The notes under the pieces are model-generated. The model was not told where the DNA came from and made no database searches. It worked only from the letters and a program-made list of their open reading frames with translations. A program made the translations under genes and the position numbers. Below are positions 6,766 through 14,322 of a DNA stretch of 29,358 nucleotides, one piece after another. The stretch covers positions 1 to 29,358 of the forward strand of contig CAYFLU010000017.1 in NCBI GenBank assembly GCA_964343975.1, in the 5' to 3' direction. This stretch comes from SCUN01 sp964343975 (lineage in GTDB: Bacteria > Acidobacteriota > Vicinamibacteria > Vicinamibacterales > SCN-69-37). The first letter of the stretch is position 1, and each line of letters opens with the position of its first letter.

Positions 6766-7836
6766 ATGATGCGTCGCGCGTGTGTTGCCCTGTTGTGTCT
6801 GTTGGCGGTTCGCTGTGGCGGTTCCGGCACGGCCACGTCACCGACGTCGACCACCTCGTCGATTCCGTCGAGCTTCAAGTCGGCGTCGCAGCAGGTGACC
6901 TTGACGACCAACGTGATCACGTTCAGCTGGACGGGGACGACCGGCAACTACAAGTTGTCGATCGGCTCGGCCTCTGGGCTGTCGGATGTCCTGACGGCCA
7001 CGGTCACGGACACCACGTACACGTGGACGGCGCCGCGCACCGCGAACGTGTACTACGCGCGTGTGGCCAACAGCAGCGGCGATACGACGCCGGCACAGGA
7101 AATTCCCGTCTTCACGCTCGACATGCGCAACGTCATCGACGCGCTCTACTTCGGCTATGGCCCGATGAGCGATGCCTCGGCGGGGGCGGCGCCGGCCTCT
7201 TCCGTCGCGGTGTGGCCCGACGGCGCCACGATCGCCATGCTCGTCACCACGGAAGCCGGCGACGCGTCGTTGACGGCGGCGCGCGCCTTCGTCCCCGACT
7301 ACCTCGCCGCGTCGTCGAACTTCATCAACGTCACGATCGACACCACCACACAGACATACAAGGGAGTTTCGCTCGGGGCGTTGCCCGCGAACACCGTCGT
7401 GGTGCGCGTCGACAACACCATCTGTCCGCAAGCCGGTGTGATCGCCTGCGCGTACTACGGCCCGGCGCCGTACGGTCCCGGCCGATCGTTCGTGAACCAG
7501 AACGCGCCCGCCACCGGTCAGACGGCCGCGGCCGCGACGGCTGTCGCCCATGAAATCGGCCATGCGTTCGGTCTTCACCATCTGGTCATGACGTCGTCCG
7601 GGCGTCAGGAATTCGTCTTCCTCATGAACCCGGCCCTCGCGACATCCTCGTTGAGCACGGTCGAGAAGACCGCGATCGCAGCGGCTCGGGCCGGCGGAAT
7701 TCGTCCGGGCTGGACGCGCGCGCAGGCGCTGGCCGCCGGGCTCGTGTTGCCGACGACTGCCGGGTCGGCGATTGGACCGTCCTTCATTCAATTGCGCGAC
7801 ACCATCGACTGGCCGAGCGACGTGTTCATTCGGTGA
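6766..7836 (+). CDS. Exported metzincin-like zinc metalloprotease, putative lipoprotein
   Basis: A 356-residue protein with a hydrophobic N-terminal export signal ending in LLAVRCGGSG. The Cys suggests a lipoprotein, but Arg directly before it departs from the usual lipobox. A Ser/Thr-rich linker follows, then a fibronectin-III-like region (about residues 40-120, with TFSWTG, YKLSI, VYYARVAN). The C-terminal half has the metzincin motif HEIGHAFGLHH (residues 262-272), matching HExxHxxGxxH exactly, and a possible Met-turn at Met287 in FLMNPAL. These support a secreted zinc endopeptidase; substrate unknown. The frame is open upstream to 6652, but GGGAG before 6766 and the signal sequence place the start at 6766 (or 6769). 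The stop overlaps a GTG of the next frame, so coupling to the methyltransferase is possible. Confidence 0.82.
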   Translation: MMRRACVALLCLLAVRCGGSGTATSPTSTTSSIPSSFKSASQQVTLTTNVITFSWTGTTGNYKLSIGSASGLSDVLTATVTDTTYTWTAPRTANVYYARVANSSGDTTPAQEIPVFTLDMRNVIDALYFGYGPMSDASAGAAPASSVAVWPDGATIAMLVTTEAGDASLTAARAFVPDYLAASSNFINVTIDTTTQTYKGVSLGALPANTVVVRVDNTICPQAGVIACAYYGPAPYGPGRSFVNQNAPATGQTAAAATAVAHEIGHAFGLHHLVMTSSGRQEFVFLMNPALATSSLSTVEKTAIAAARAGGIRPGWTRAQALAAGLVLPTTAGSAIGPSFIQLRDTIDWPSDVFIR

Positions 7837-7838
7837 AG

Positions 7839-7844
7839 TACACT
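7839..7844 (+). promoter_or_regulatory. Possible -10 box upstream of the methyltransferase
   Basis: TACACT sits 15 nt before the ATG at 7860, just past the stop of the preceding gene. No -35 element or Shine-Dalgarno is clear. It suggests the methyltransferase may have its own start of transcription. Confidence 0.3.
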
Positions 7845-7859
7845 CGCGCGCATCACCCG

Positions 7860-8666
7860 ATGCGGCGCGTTCCGTTTGACGCAAGCTGGCCCGACAGCTG
7901 GAAGCTGAGTCACCACTACGACGACCTCGAGCTGCACGACGCCGAGGCACGATCGGGGTACGCCCGCGTCTATGCCGAGCGGTGGCGCCACACGTTGCGC
8001 CTGGTGGCGCGCGCGGCCGCGCCGCCGGCACGCGTGATCGACATCGCGGCGGCCCAGGGCAACTTCACGCTCGCATTGGCCGCGCGCGGGTACGACGTCA
8101 CGTGGAACGACATTCGTGCCGAGCTCGAGGGCTACGTGCGACTCAAGCACACGCAGGGCACCGTGCGGTTTGCGCCCGGCAACGCCTTTGAGCTGGGATT
8201 TCGCCGCGCGTTCGACATCGCGCTGATTGGCGAAGTGATCGAGCACGTCGCGCATCCTGATGAGTTTCTGCGCCACACGGCCGAACTCGTGGTGCCGGGC
8301 GGTCACATCGTGATGACGACGCCCAACGGCGGCTATGTGCTGAACAGGCTGCCGCGGTTCACCGATCATCCGGATCCGTCGGTCTTCGAGTCGCAGCAGT
8401 TCGCGCCGAACGCCGACGGCCACATCTTTCTGTTGCACGCCGACGAGGTGGCGACGCTTGGACGCGCCGCCGGGCTCGAGCTCGTGGAGCATTGCGTGTT
8501 CTCGAACGTGCTGAGCAACGGTCACTCGGGGTTGGGGGCGCTGTTGCGCGTCCTGCCGATTGGCGGCGTGCGCGCGATCGAGCACTGGTCGCAGCGCCGG
8601 CCGATGCTGGCGCGGTACCACTCGAATTCAGCAACGCTGTTCCGAAAGCCTGTGGAGGAGTCATGA
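7860..8666 (+). CDS. Class I SAM-dependent methyltransferase
   Basis: The 268-residue protein has a Rossmann-type methyltransferase core. Motif I reads VIDIAAAQGNFTLALAARG (about residues 51-69), an acidic post-I position follows in VTWNDIR, and IALIGEVIEHVAHPDEFLRH plus VPGGHIVMTTPNGG match motifs IV-VI of the Methyltransf_11/23 type. The substrate is not evident. Start choice: the frame extends to a GTG at 7833 that overlaps the previous stop as GTGA, but the domain begins at MRRVPFDASWPDSWK and an ATG at 7860 fits. Its stop overlaps the ATG of the next gene (ATGA at 8663-8666), so the two are translationally coupled. Confidence 0.85.
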   Translation: MRRVPFDASWPDSWKLSHHYDDLELHDAEARSGYARVYAERWRHTLRLVARAAAPPARVIDIAAAQGNFTLALAARGYDVTWNDIRAELEGYVRLKHTQGTVRFAPGNAFELGFRRAFDIALIGEVIEHVAHPDEFLRHTAELVVPGGHIVMTTPNGGYVLNRLPRFTDHPDPSVFESQQFAPNADGHIFLLHADEVATLGRAAGLELVEHCVFSNVLSNGHSGLGALLRVLPIGGVRAIEHWSQRRPMLARYHSNSATLFRKPVEES

Positions 8667-10444
8667 CGAAGACGCGGACGACGCTTGCGGTGCTGGCACT
8701 GGTGTTGTGGAGCGGTGGGATGGCGACGTCGCGTGCGGCGACGGATCTGTCGCCCGCGTCTTGGCCGAAGGGCGAGTACGAGCGGTTTCTCGCGGCGCAG
8801 GATGTGGACCACACCGAGGCCGGCGTCGCCACGGGCCAGAACGGCGCAGTGACCGTGGCCTACAACGGCATCGCGGCCCGGGCGGGTCTCGAAGCGCTGA
8901 AGCAGGGCGGTAACGCCATGGACGCCGCGCTCACGGCGGCCGTGACGCAGGTCACCGTCACTGGTGGCGCGCCCATCAGCTACTTCGGGCTGCTCTCGCT
9001 CGTGTATTACGACGCGAAGACGGGCACGGTCACCACGATGAACGCGGAGTGGAACACCGTGAGGGGCGAGACGGACCCAAAGACGATTCCCGGCAGCATC
9101 AACATGGCGTCGCCCGAAGGGCTGCGCGGCACTGCGGTGAGCGGCCGCACGGCGCTCGTCGGTGGGTTCATGAAGGGGGTGGGCGCGGCGCACGCGCGGT
9201 ACGGGCGGTTGCCGTTCGCGCGTCTCTTCGACACGTCGATCTACATCGCCGATCACGGCATGCCGGTCACGCGGCATCTCGCAGAGAAGTTCACCTTCCG
9301 TCGCGACGATCTCGCGCGGTTGGCGGCGACGAAGGCCATCTTCCTGAAGCCCGACGGCTCGACGTACCGCGCCGGTGAGACGTTCCGCCAGCCGGCGCTT
9401 GCCGCGACGTTGAAAGCCGTGGCCACGCAGGGCACCGACTACATGTACAAGGGCCCGTGGGCGAAGAAGCTTGTCGCGGCCGTGCAGGCTGACGGCGGCA
9501 AGATGACGCTCGACGACCTCGCTGCGTATGACGTGATCTGGGATCAGCCGCTCAAGACGGTGATCGGACCGTACGAGATCCAGACGAACCGTCCGCCGAA
9601 CGACGGCGGCACGAACCTGATCGAAGCGCAGCAACTGGCCGTGGCCTCGGGGCTGACCACCGGGCCGCACTGGACGACGAACGGCGCGGCGCTCAAGACC
9701 GCGCTCGACGTGTCGCACGTGCACGCGCTTGGCTACCTGCCCGATGCGCTGAAGGCACAGATCTATCCCGGCGTGGACTTCACGCCGCCGGCGCGCGTGT
9801 CGCCCGAACACGCGCGGGCGCTGTGGCAGAAGATGCAGGCCGGCGCATCGCCGTTCCGCTGGAAGTCGCCGGCCGGTCATCACTCGGACGACGTCGTGGC
9901 GATGGACAAGGACGGTAACATCGCGGCGATCACGCAGAGCATCAACTGCGTGGATTGGGGCCGCACGGCGATCAACATCGACGGCATCTCGATCGGTGAT
10001 CCCGGGTCGTTTCAGCAGGCGCAGATCGCGCAGATCGCGCCCGGCACACGCTTGCCGGCGCCGACCGAGACCGGCATCCTCTTCAAGGACGGCCGGCCGT
10101 TGCTCGGCTTCGCGTCGATGGGATCCGGGCTCCACGAGCGCACGTTCCAGGCGCTCATCAACGTCATGCACTTCGGCATGACCGTGGATGCGGCGATCAA
10201 CACGCCCGACTTCCTCCTGCCCGACACGGATCTGACGAATGGACAGCTCACATTCCGCGTACCGAGAGGACGCTTTCCGAAAGCGGTGCTCGATGCGGTG
10301 GGCTATCGCTATCTCGAAGTGGACCCGAGTGATGTGCGATTCGGCGGCGAGGGACTCTGGGTCGCGATCTCGCGCGACCCGCGCACCGGTCTGATGCGGG
10401 CCGCGTCGCACAATCGCAACAACAGCGCGGCCGTGGCCTGGTAG
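8663..10444 (+). CDS. Gamma-glutamyltransferase-family (Ntn hydrolase) protein, exported, divergent active site
   Basis: The 593-residue protein starts with an export signal (MTKTRTTLAVLALVLWSGG). The gamma-glutamyltransferase family fold is supported by GIAARAGLEALKQGGNAMDAA near the N-terminus, GGFMKGVGAAHARYG, LPFARLF and a C-terminal half with MDKDGNIAAITQSIN. In classical enzymes the precursor cleaves itself before a Thr in TTHxSVVDxxGN, which becomes the nucleophile. Here the equivalent stretch reads GHHSDDVVAMDKDGN, so by alignment on DKDGN the nucleophile position is Ser408, not Thr. It may be a Ser-nucleophile autoprocessing enzyme or an inactive homologue; glutathione activity should not be assumed. 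GGAG lies before the ATG, and the start overlaps the methyltransferase stop by 4 nt. The ORF is open further upstream, but that part overlaps the methyltransferase. Confidence 0.85.
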   Translation: MTKTRTTLAVLALVLWSGGMATSRAATDLSPASWPKGEYERFLAAQDVDHTEAGVATGQNGAVTVAYNGIAARAGLEALKQGGNAMDAALTAAVTQVTVTGGAPISYFGLLSLVYYDAKTGTVTTMNAEWNTVRGETDPKTIPGSINMASPEGLRGTAVSGRTALVGGFMKGVGAAHARYGRLPFARLFDTSIYIADHGMPVTRHLAEKFTFRRDDLARLAATKAIFLKPDGSTYRAGETFRQPALAATLKAVATQGTDYMYKGPWAKKLVAAVQADGGKMTLDDLAAYDVIWDQPLKTVIGPYEIQTNRPPNDGGTNLIEAQQLAVASGLTTGPHWTTNGAALKTALDVSHVHALGYLPDALKAQIYPGVDFTPPARVSPEHARALWQKMQAGASPFRWKSPAGHHSDDVVAMDKDGNIAAITQSINCVDWGRTAINIDGISIGDPGSFQQAQIAQIAPGTRLPAPTETGILFKDGRPLLGFASMGSGLHERTFQALINVMHFGMTVDAAINTPDFLLPDTDLTNGQLTFRVPRGRFPKAVLDAVGYRYLEVDPSDVRFGGEGLWVAISRDPRTGLMRAASHNRNNSAAVAW

Positions 10445-10450
10445 AGCGTC

Positions 10451-10468
10451 TCGGGGGGGCGTCCCCGA
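10451..10468 (+). terminator. Hairpin after the gamma-glutamyltransferase-like gene
   Basis: A 6-bp stem TCGGGG/CCCCGA with a 6-nt loop, 7 nt past the stop. It is followed by AAAATC rather than a U tract, so as an intrinsic terminator it is weak in this orientation. Confidence 0.35.
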
Positions 10469-10538
10469 AAAATCAAGCGTTCGTACGCGAAAGATCGGAC
10501 ACATGCCCGATGGTTCGCGTCTCCGGCGAGACCGATCC

Positions 10539-10544
10539 TATGGT
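10539..10544 (+). promoter_or_regulatory. Possible -10 box before the small membrane protein
   Basis: TATGGT, 18 nt before the ATG at 10563, with a good Shine-Dalgarno GGAGG at 10553-10557. No -35 match seen. Confidence 0.3.
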
Positions 10545-10562
10545 CAGAGAACGGAGGTAGTT

Positions 10563-10982
10563 ATGAAGACCTACACGGGACGTCAAACGGTGGACGCGGG
10601 CATCTACTTCAACACGAAGCACTTCACGGTCGAGTCGCTCGACACGGCCGGCACACTCAAGGGCACCGAGCTCGAGACGTATCGCCGGATTCCGATGATC
10701 CTCATGCTGGCGGCGGCGCCGATCCTCGGTCTGGCGTACGTCATGTTCCTGCCGCTCATCGGGTTCGTGATGGTGCTGCATCTGCTTGGCACGAAGGCCT
10801 ACGCGCTGGCCGGTGAAGCGGCCACCGAAGGCGTGCGTGTGCTGCGCCCGAGCTGGGCACCCGCCCTCGCCTTCCTCACGCGTTCGAAGCCGGCGGCGCC
10901 GGCCGACCCGGCTGCCGAAAAACCGGAAGACGCGTGGAAGGCGAACGTCGAGAAGAAGCTGGACGACACGGAAACTCGCTGA
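10563..10982 (+). CDS. Small membrane protein of unknown function
   Basis: A 139-residue protein I do not recognise. A soluble N-terminus of about 42 residues (with YFNTKHFTVESLDTAGTLKG) is followed by a long hydrophobic stretch at about 43-75 broken by one Pro (ILGLAYVMFLPLIGFVMVLHLL), which could be one long or two short helices. The C-terminus is Ala/Pro-rich and charged (PADPAAEKPEDAWKANVEKK). GGAGG lies 5 nt before the ATG, which is why it is preferred over the upstream in-frame codon at 10503. It stands directly before the multiheme cytochrome genes, separated by a strong hairpin, so a role in that system is possible but unproven. Confidence 0.75.
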   Translation: MKTYTGRQTVDAGIYFNTKHFTVESLDTAGTLKGTELETYRRIPMILMLAAAPILGLAYVMFLPLIGFVMVLHLLGTKAYALAGEAATEGVRVLRPSWAPALAFLTRSKPAAPADPAAEKPEDAWKANVEKKLDDTETR

Positions 10983-11003
10983 GCACCGGCCCGTGTAGGC
11001 GAT

Positions 11004-11029
11004 CGAGGGCGGCGCTCCCGCCGCCCTCG
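11004..11029 (+). terminator. Perfect 11-bp hairpin before the cytochrome operon
   Basis: CGAGGGCGGCG pairs perfectly with CGCCGCCCTCG around a CTCC tetraloop. No U tract follows. It lies 21 nt past the small membrane protein gene and about 45 nt before the cytochrome promoter box, so it probably insulates the two units. Confidence 0.55.
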
Positions 11030-11074
11030 GCACACTGCCGGATACCCGCAAGAACACCGGCGCAACTCCCGCCA

Positions 11075-11080
11075 CATAAT
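11075..11080 (+). promoter_or_regulatory. Candidate -10 box of the cytochrome operon
   Basis: CATAAT (5 of 6 to consensus), embedded in GCCACATAAT, a 10-mer that recurs exactly before the lipoprotein methyltransferase gene (21200-21209). A ribosome binding site AGGAAGG (11088-11094) follows 7 nt before the ATG at 11102. Confidence 0.45.
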
Positions 11081-11101
11081 CGAAGACAGGAAGGCACGCG
11101 T

Positions 11102-12247
11102 ATGACGCGGCAGCGTTTCGTGAACGGCCGATGGTTCGGATGGACCATGGCACTCCTCGTGACGGTGTTCACCGCCACCTTCTTCGCGCAAAGCACCAAC
11201 ACCCCATCGAAGGCGCCGCCCACCACGGCCGCCGCGAAGCCCACGCAGTCGATGGCGACCTCGCCGTTGCCGGAGGCGGTGACGTTCTGCCTCGACTGTC
11301 ACAGCGACAAAGACCAGAAGATGAAGTTCAAGGACGGCACCACGGTGAGTCTCTATGTGGACATGGCCGACCTGCAGCATTCCGTGCATGCGTCGCAGCT
11401 GGTCTGCACCGACTGCCATCAGAAGTACGACAACGATCATCCGAGCGGCAAGGAATTCCCGAGCCAGCGCGAGTACACGGTGGGCACGTACGAGATGTGC
11501 AAGAAGTGCCACTTCGACACCTACACGCGCACGCTCGAGAGCGTGCACTACGAGCTCCTGAAGCAGGGCATCGACAGCGCGCCGATCTGCGTGGACTGTC
11601 ATAGCTCCCACAGCATCCAGAATCCGCATCAGAAGCGCGCGATGATGTCGCGCAGCTGCGCCGTGTGCCACGAGGACGTCTACAAGACGTACGCGTCGAG
11701 CGTGCACGGCCGCGCGCTGGTGCAGGACGACAACCAGGATGTGCCGGCCTGCGCGGATTGCCACACGCACCATCAGGTGCAGCAGCCCGGCACGAACCGG
11801 TTCCGCCTGAGCGCGCCCGACACCTGCATCAAGTGCCATTCGAACGCGCCGCTGATGGCGAAATACCAGATCTCATCGACGGTCGGGCAGACCTATCTGG
11901 CCGACTTCCACGGCGCCACGGCGTCTCTCTCGCGTCACCTGCCGGAAGACCAGCAGCAGATCGTGGTCACCTGCAACGACTGCCACGGCGTGCACAACAT
12001 CGCGTCGCCGAAGGCGAAGGGCGCGGAGGCCATGACGAGCACCGTCAAGGCGGCGTGCGGCAAGTGTCACAAGGACACGGCGCAGACGTTCCCGGCCGCG
12101 TGGCTGTCGCACTATCCGCCGTCGCCGACGCACGCGCCGCTCGTGTGGGGCGTGCAGATGTTCTATTCGGTGTTCATCCCGTTCGGCGTGATCGGGCTGA
12201 TCCTGCATCTGCTGCTGCACGTGTATCGGTTGTCATCCGGTCGGTGA
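11102..12247 (+). CDS. Nonaheme c-type cytochrome with N- and C-terminal membrane segments
   Basis: The 381-residue protein contains nine CxxCH heme-attachment motifs, in order CLDCH, CTDCH, CKKCH, CVDCH, CAVCH, CADCH, CIKCH, CNDCH and CGKCH, spanning residues 63 to about 323. An N-terminal hydrophobic segment (about 14-30) acts as signal or anchor, and a C-terminal segment (about 345-372, FYSVFIPFGVIGLILHLLLHVY) anchors the heme domain on the periplasmic side. The cytochrome b gene starts 13 nt later. Nine c hemes plus a HydC/FdnI-like b subunit is the composition known from Geobacter CbcL, where both are fused in one inner-membrane quinol oxidoreductase; here they are separate. The direction of electron flow and the terminal acceptor are unknown. 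The frame extends upstream to 10934, but AGGAAGG and the signal sequence mark 11102. Confidence 0.93.
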   Translation: MTRQRFVNGRWFGWTMALLVTVFTATFFAQSTNTPSKAPPTTAAAKPTQSMATSPLPEAVTFCLDCHSDKDQKMKFKDGTTVSLYVDMADLQHSVHASQLVCTDCHQKYDNDHPSGKEFPSQREYTVGTYEMCKKCHFDTYTRTLESVHYELLKQGIDSAPICVDCHSSHSIQNPHQKRAMMSRSCAVCHEDVYKTYASSVHGRALVQDDNQDVPACADCHTHHQVQQPGTNRFRLSAPDTCIKCHSNAPLMAKYQISSTVGQTYLADFHGATASLSRHLPEDQQQIVVTCNDCHGVHNIASPKAKGAEAMTSTVKAACGKCHKDTAQTFPAAWLSHYPPSPTHAPLVWGVQMFYSVFIPFGVIGLILHLLLHVYRLSSGR

Positions 12248-12260
12248 GAGGGCGCGCGTC

Positions 12261-12953
12261 ATGGTCATTGAGAGGCACGACGACGAATACGTCATCCGGT
12301 TTTCGCTGTGGAGCCGGCTGCAGCACGCGCTGATCATTCTGTTCTTCGCCCTGCTCCTCGTCACGGGCATGCCGCAGAAGTGGCCGTGCGCCGAAGCGAG
12401 CCGATGGGTGATCGATCACATCGGCGGCATCTTCGCCGCGCGGTGGGTGCATCGCGCCGCCGGGATCGGCTTTGCCGTTCTCACCGCGGCGCATCTGACC
12501 GTGGCGATCGGCGGCGTCCTCCTCGGCAAGATGAAGCCGTCGATGCTGCTCGCCCGCAAGGACTTCCAGGACGCGATCGACAACCTGCGCTACTACGCCG
12601 GCTACACCGACGTGGCACCGAAGTTCGCCCGCTACGACTACCGCCAGAAGTTCGAATACTGGGGCCTCATCTTCGGCAGCATCATCATGGTCGTCACCGG
12701 ATTCATCCTGCTGTATCCGATCGTGGTGTCGCGCCATCTGCCGGCCGAACTGATCCCCGCCGCGAAGGTGATGCACAGCTATGAAGCGCTCTTCGCCTTT
12801 CTCATCGTCCTGATCTGGCACATGGCCGGCGCACATCTGGCGCCCGAAGCGTTTCCGATCGACACGAGCATCTTCACGGGAAAGATTCGCAAGGAAAAGC
12901 TGCGTCACGAGCACGCGCTGGAGTACGAGGAGTTGTTCGGCGACAAGCTGTGA
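12261..12953 (+). CDS. Four-helix membrane cytochrome b (HydC/FdnI-like)
   Basis: A 230-residue integral membrane protein with four hydrophobic segments: about 22-38, 64-88, 135-155 and 172-192. Histidines placed as heme b ligands include His22 at the start of the first helix, His64 and His78 in the second, and His172, His187 and His192 around the last. This pattern matches the diheme b subunits of formate dehydrogenase-N and Ni/Fe hydrogenase, which exchange electrons with quinones. Its partner is the nonaheme cytochrome directly upstream. The stop TGA overlaps the ATG of the M56 peptidase by one base, so all three are one operon. Confidence 0.88.
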   Translation: MVIERHDDEYVIRFSLWSRLQHALIILFFALLLVTGMPQKWPCAEASRWVIDHIGGIFAARWVHRAAGIGFAVLTAAHLTVAIGGVLLGKMKPSMLLARKDFQDAIDNLRYYAGYTDVAPKFARYDYRQKFEYWGLIFGSIIMVVTGFILLYPIVVSRHLPAELIPAAKVMHSYEALFAFLIVLIWHMAGAHLAPEAFPIDTSIFTGKIRKEKLRHEHALEYEELFGDKL

Positions 12954-13849
12954 TGCCGGTGTGGGCCGTGGTGCGGTACGCGTGGCAGGTGGCCCTGCAT
13001 TCGTCGATCATGGGCGCCATCTTCTATCTGTGGGTGCGCCGCGTCGGCGTGCCCTCGGGCCGGACCAAGCGCCGGCTGTTGGCGGCGATTCTCGTCGTGC
13101 CGCTCGTGACTGCGGCCGTGCCGGGACGCGCCTCCATCGAATTCGGTGAGCGGATCGCCTGGCTCAACAGCGGCCGTGTGCTGGCTGTGCCGTTGCCGTT
13201 CGGATTCCAGTTGTGGCACCTCGTCGCGCTCGCGGCCCTCGCCACCGCCGTCGTTGCGTGGTGGCAAGAGTTGCTGCCGGCGTTTGCGCTGCCGCGCGCT
13301 TCAGCGGAGCCCGCGCCGACCTGGCTCGTCGCTCGGGCGCGGACGCTCGCCGGTTGGAGCGCGTGCGACGTCGCGCTGACCGATGACGCGACGGTGATGC
13401 TGGCCACGTCGGGCCGTCCGGGACGCCCGCGGCTGTTTGTGTCGCGCGGCGCGGTGGACCGGCTGACTCCGCCGGAACTCGAGCTCGTGCTCGCGCACGA
13501 GCACGCGCACTGGCACGGCGGTCGCTGGCTCCGTTCGCACGCGCTCTTCATCGTCCGCATGCTGCAGTGCTACCACCCGGTGGCGCTGTGGGTGTTTCGC
13601 GAGTACTGCATCGAAGTGGAAGTGGGCTGCGACCATGCGGCCGTCGCGGGCCGCGATCCGCGTGCGCTCGCGCGGGTGCTGGTCGGCATCTATGACGCGA
13701 CCGACACGCGCGATCTGGCCGCGCGCGCCGCCATCCGCAAGCGCGTCGATGTGCTCCTCGGCGAGGGGCCGGTCGACGACGTGCTGCCGCGTGAAACCGA
13801 GGCGGCGGTGATCGGCGCCATGCTCGTGGGGCTGCCATGGATCGTCTGA
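12953..13849 (+). CDS. M56-family (BlaR1-like) membrane zinc peptidase
   Basis: A 298-residue membrane protein with hydrophobic segments near the N-terminus and at about 82-102, then the zinc-protease motif HEHAH (residues 182-186, in VLAHEHAHWHGG) and a downstream Glu in IEVEVGCDHAA that fits the third metal ligand of the M56 family. In BlaR1/MecR1 such domains are activated by a sensor and cleave a repressor. Here there is no penicillin-binding sensor domain and no BlaI-type repressor gene beside it. Instead it is coupled (TGATG) to a cytochrome b gene and overlaps the next gene by 13 nt. A GTG 3 nt earlier is an alternative start. A regulatory or maturation protease for the cytochrome system is inference. 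Confidence 0.82.
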   Translation: MPVWAVVRYAWQVALHSSIMGAIFYLWVRRVGVPSGRTKRRLLAAILVVPLVTAAVPGRASIEFGERIAWLNSGRVLAVPLPFGFQLWHLVALAALATAVVAWWQELLPAFALPRASAEPAPTWLVARARTLAGWSACDVALTDDATVMLATSGRPGRPRLFVSRGAVDRLTPPELELVLAHEHAHWHGGRWLRSHALFIVRMLQCYHPVALWVFREYCIEVEVGCDHAAVAGRDPRALARVLVGIYDATDTRDLAARAAIRKRVDVLLGEGPVDDVLPRETEAAVIGAMLVGLPWIV

Positions 13850-14322
13850 GAGGCTTCGGCCGTTTCGTGACCGTGGCCGTGCTCGTGTTCGCGGCACTAC
13901 GCGCGGTGCATCTGCTCACGCCGGTGTTCTTTCCGACGACGCGCCTCGGGCCCGTCGAGATCGCCGATCTCGGCGATGTGCGTCGGCTCGCCGGGTTCAC
14001 GCCGTTGTTGCCCGCGTATCGGCCGGTCGAACTCGGCCCCGCGCCGGTGCGCATGTTCGTGCAGCTCAGTCCGCGACCGACGTTCTCGGTCACCTGGCGC
14101 GCGGGCGACCGGTTCCTCACCGTGACGCAATATCAGGGCGGCAGCCGGCCGGCGCAGTCGCCGGTGAGCGAGCCGCTCATCGACGTGCCGGCCTCCGAGT
14201 GGTGGATGGACGACGCGCGCTGCCATCTGGTGCTCGAGCGCGGCGCCTTCTGGATCGAGATGCAGACGAGCCTGTCGCCGGCGGAACTGCGCCGTTTTGC
14301 CGATACGCTGTCGCCGTACTGA
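13837..14322 (+). CDS. Anchored protein of unknown function, partner of the M56 peptidase
   Basis: A 161-residue protein with one N-terminal membrane segment (about residues 9-32) and a soluble, probably periplasmic domain rich in beta-strand pattern (FSVTWRAGDRFLTVTQYQGG, CHLVLERGAFWIEMQT). I do not recognise it firmly; the layout resembles small DUF4367-type domains found next to anti-sigma or sensor proteins. Its ATG lies 13 nt inside the M56 peptidase gene in another frame, so the two are translationally coupled and likely work together. It ends the cytochrome operon and is convergent with the response regulator gene; the two stop codons abut with no gap. Confidence 0.75.
   Translation: MDRLRGFGRFVTVAVLVFAALRAVHLLTPVFFPTTRLGPVEIADLGDVRRLAGFTPLLPAYRPVELGPAPVRMFVQLSPRPTFSVTWRAGDRFLTVTQYQGGSRPAQSPVSEPLIDVPASEWWMDDARCHLVLERGAFWIEMQTSLSPAELRRFADTLSPY

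Noticed and set aside
7833..7859. GTG at 7833 as the methyltransferase start
   Set aside because: The GTGA overlap is attractive, but the added nine residues look non-conserved and a TACACT box lies inside them; the ATG at 7860 begins the domain-like sequence. Kept as an alternative.
8522..10504. 660-codon open frame on the minus strand
   Set aside because: Antisense shadow of the gamma-glutamyltransferase-like gene, with biased composition and no motifs.
12953..13849. Beta-lactam sensor BlaR1
   Set aside because: The protein lacks a C-terminal penicillin-binding domain and has no blaI-like or beta-lactamase neighbour.
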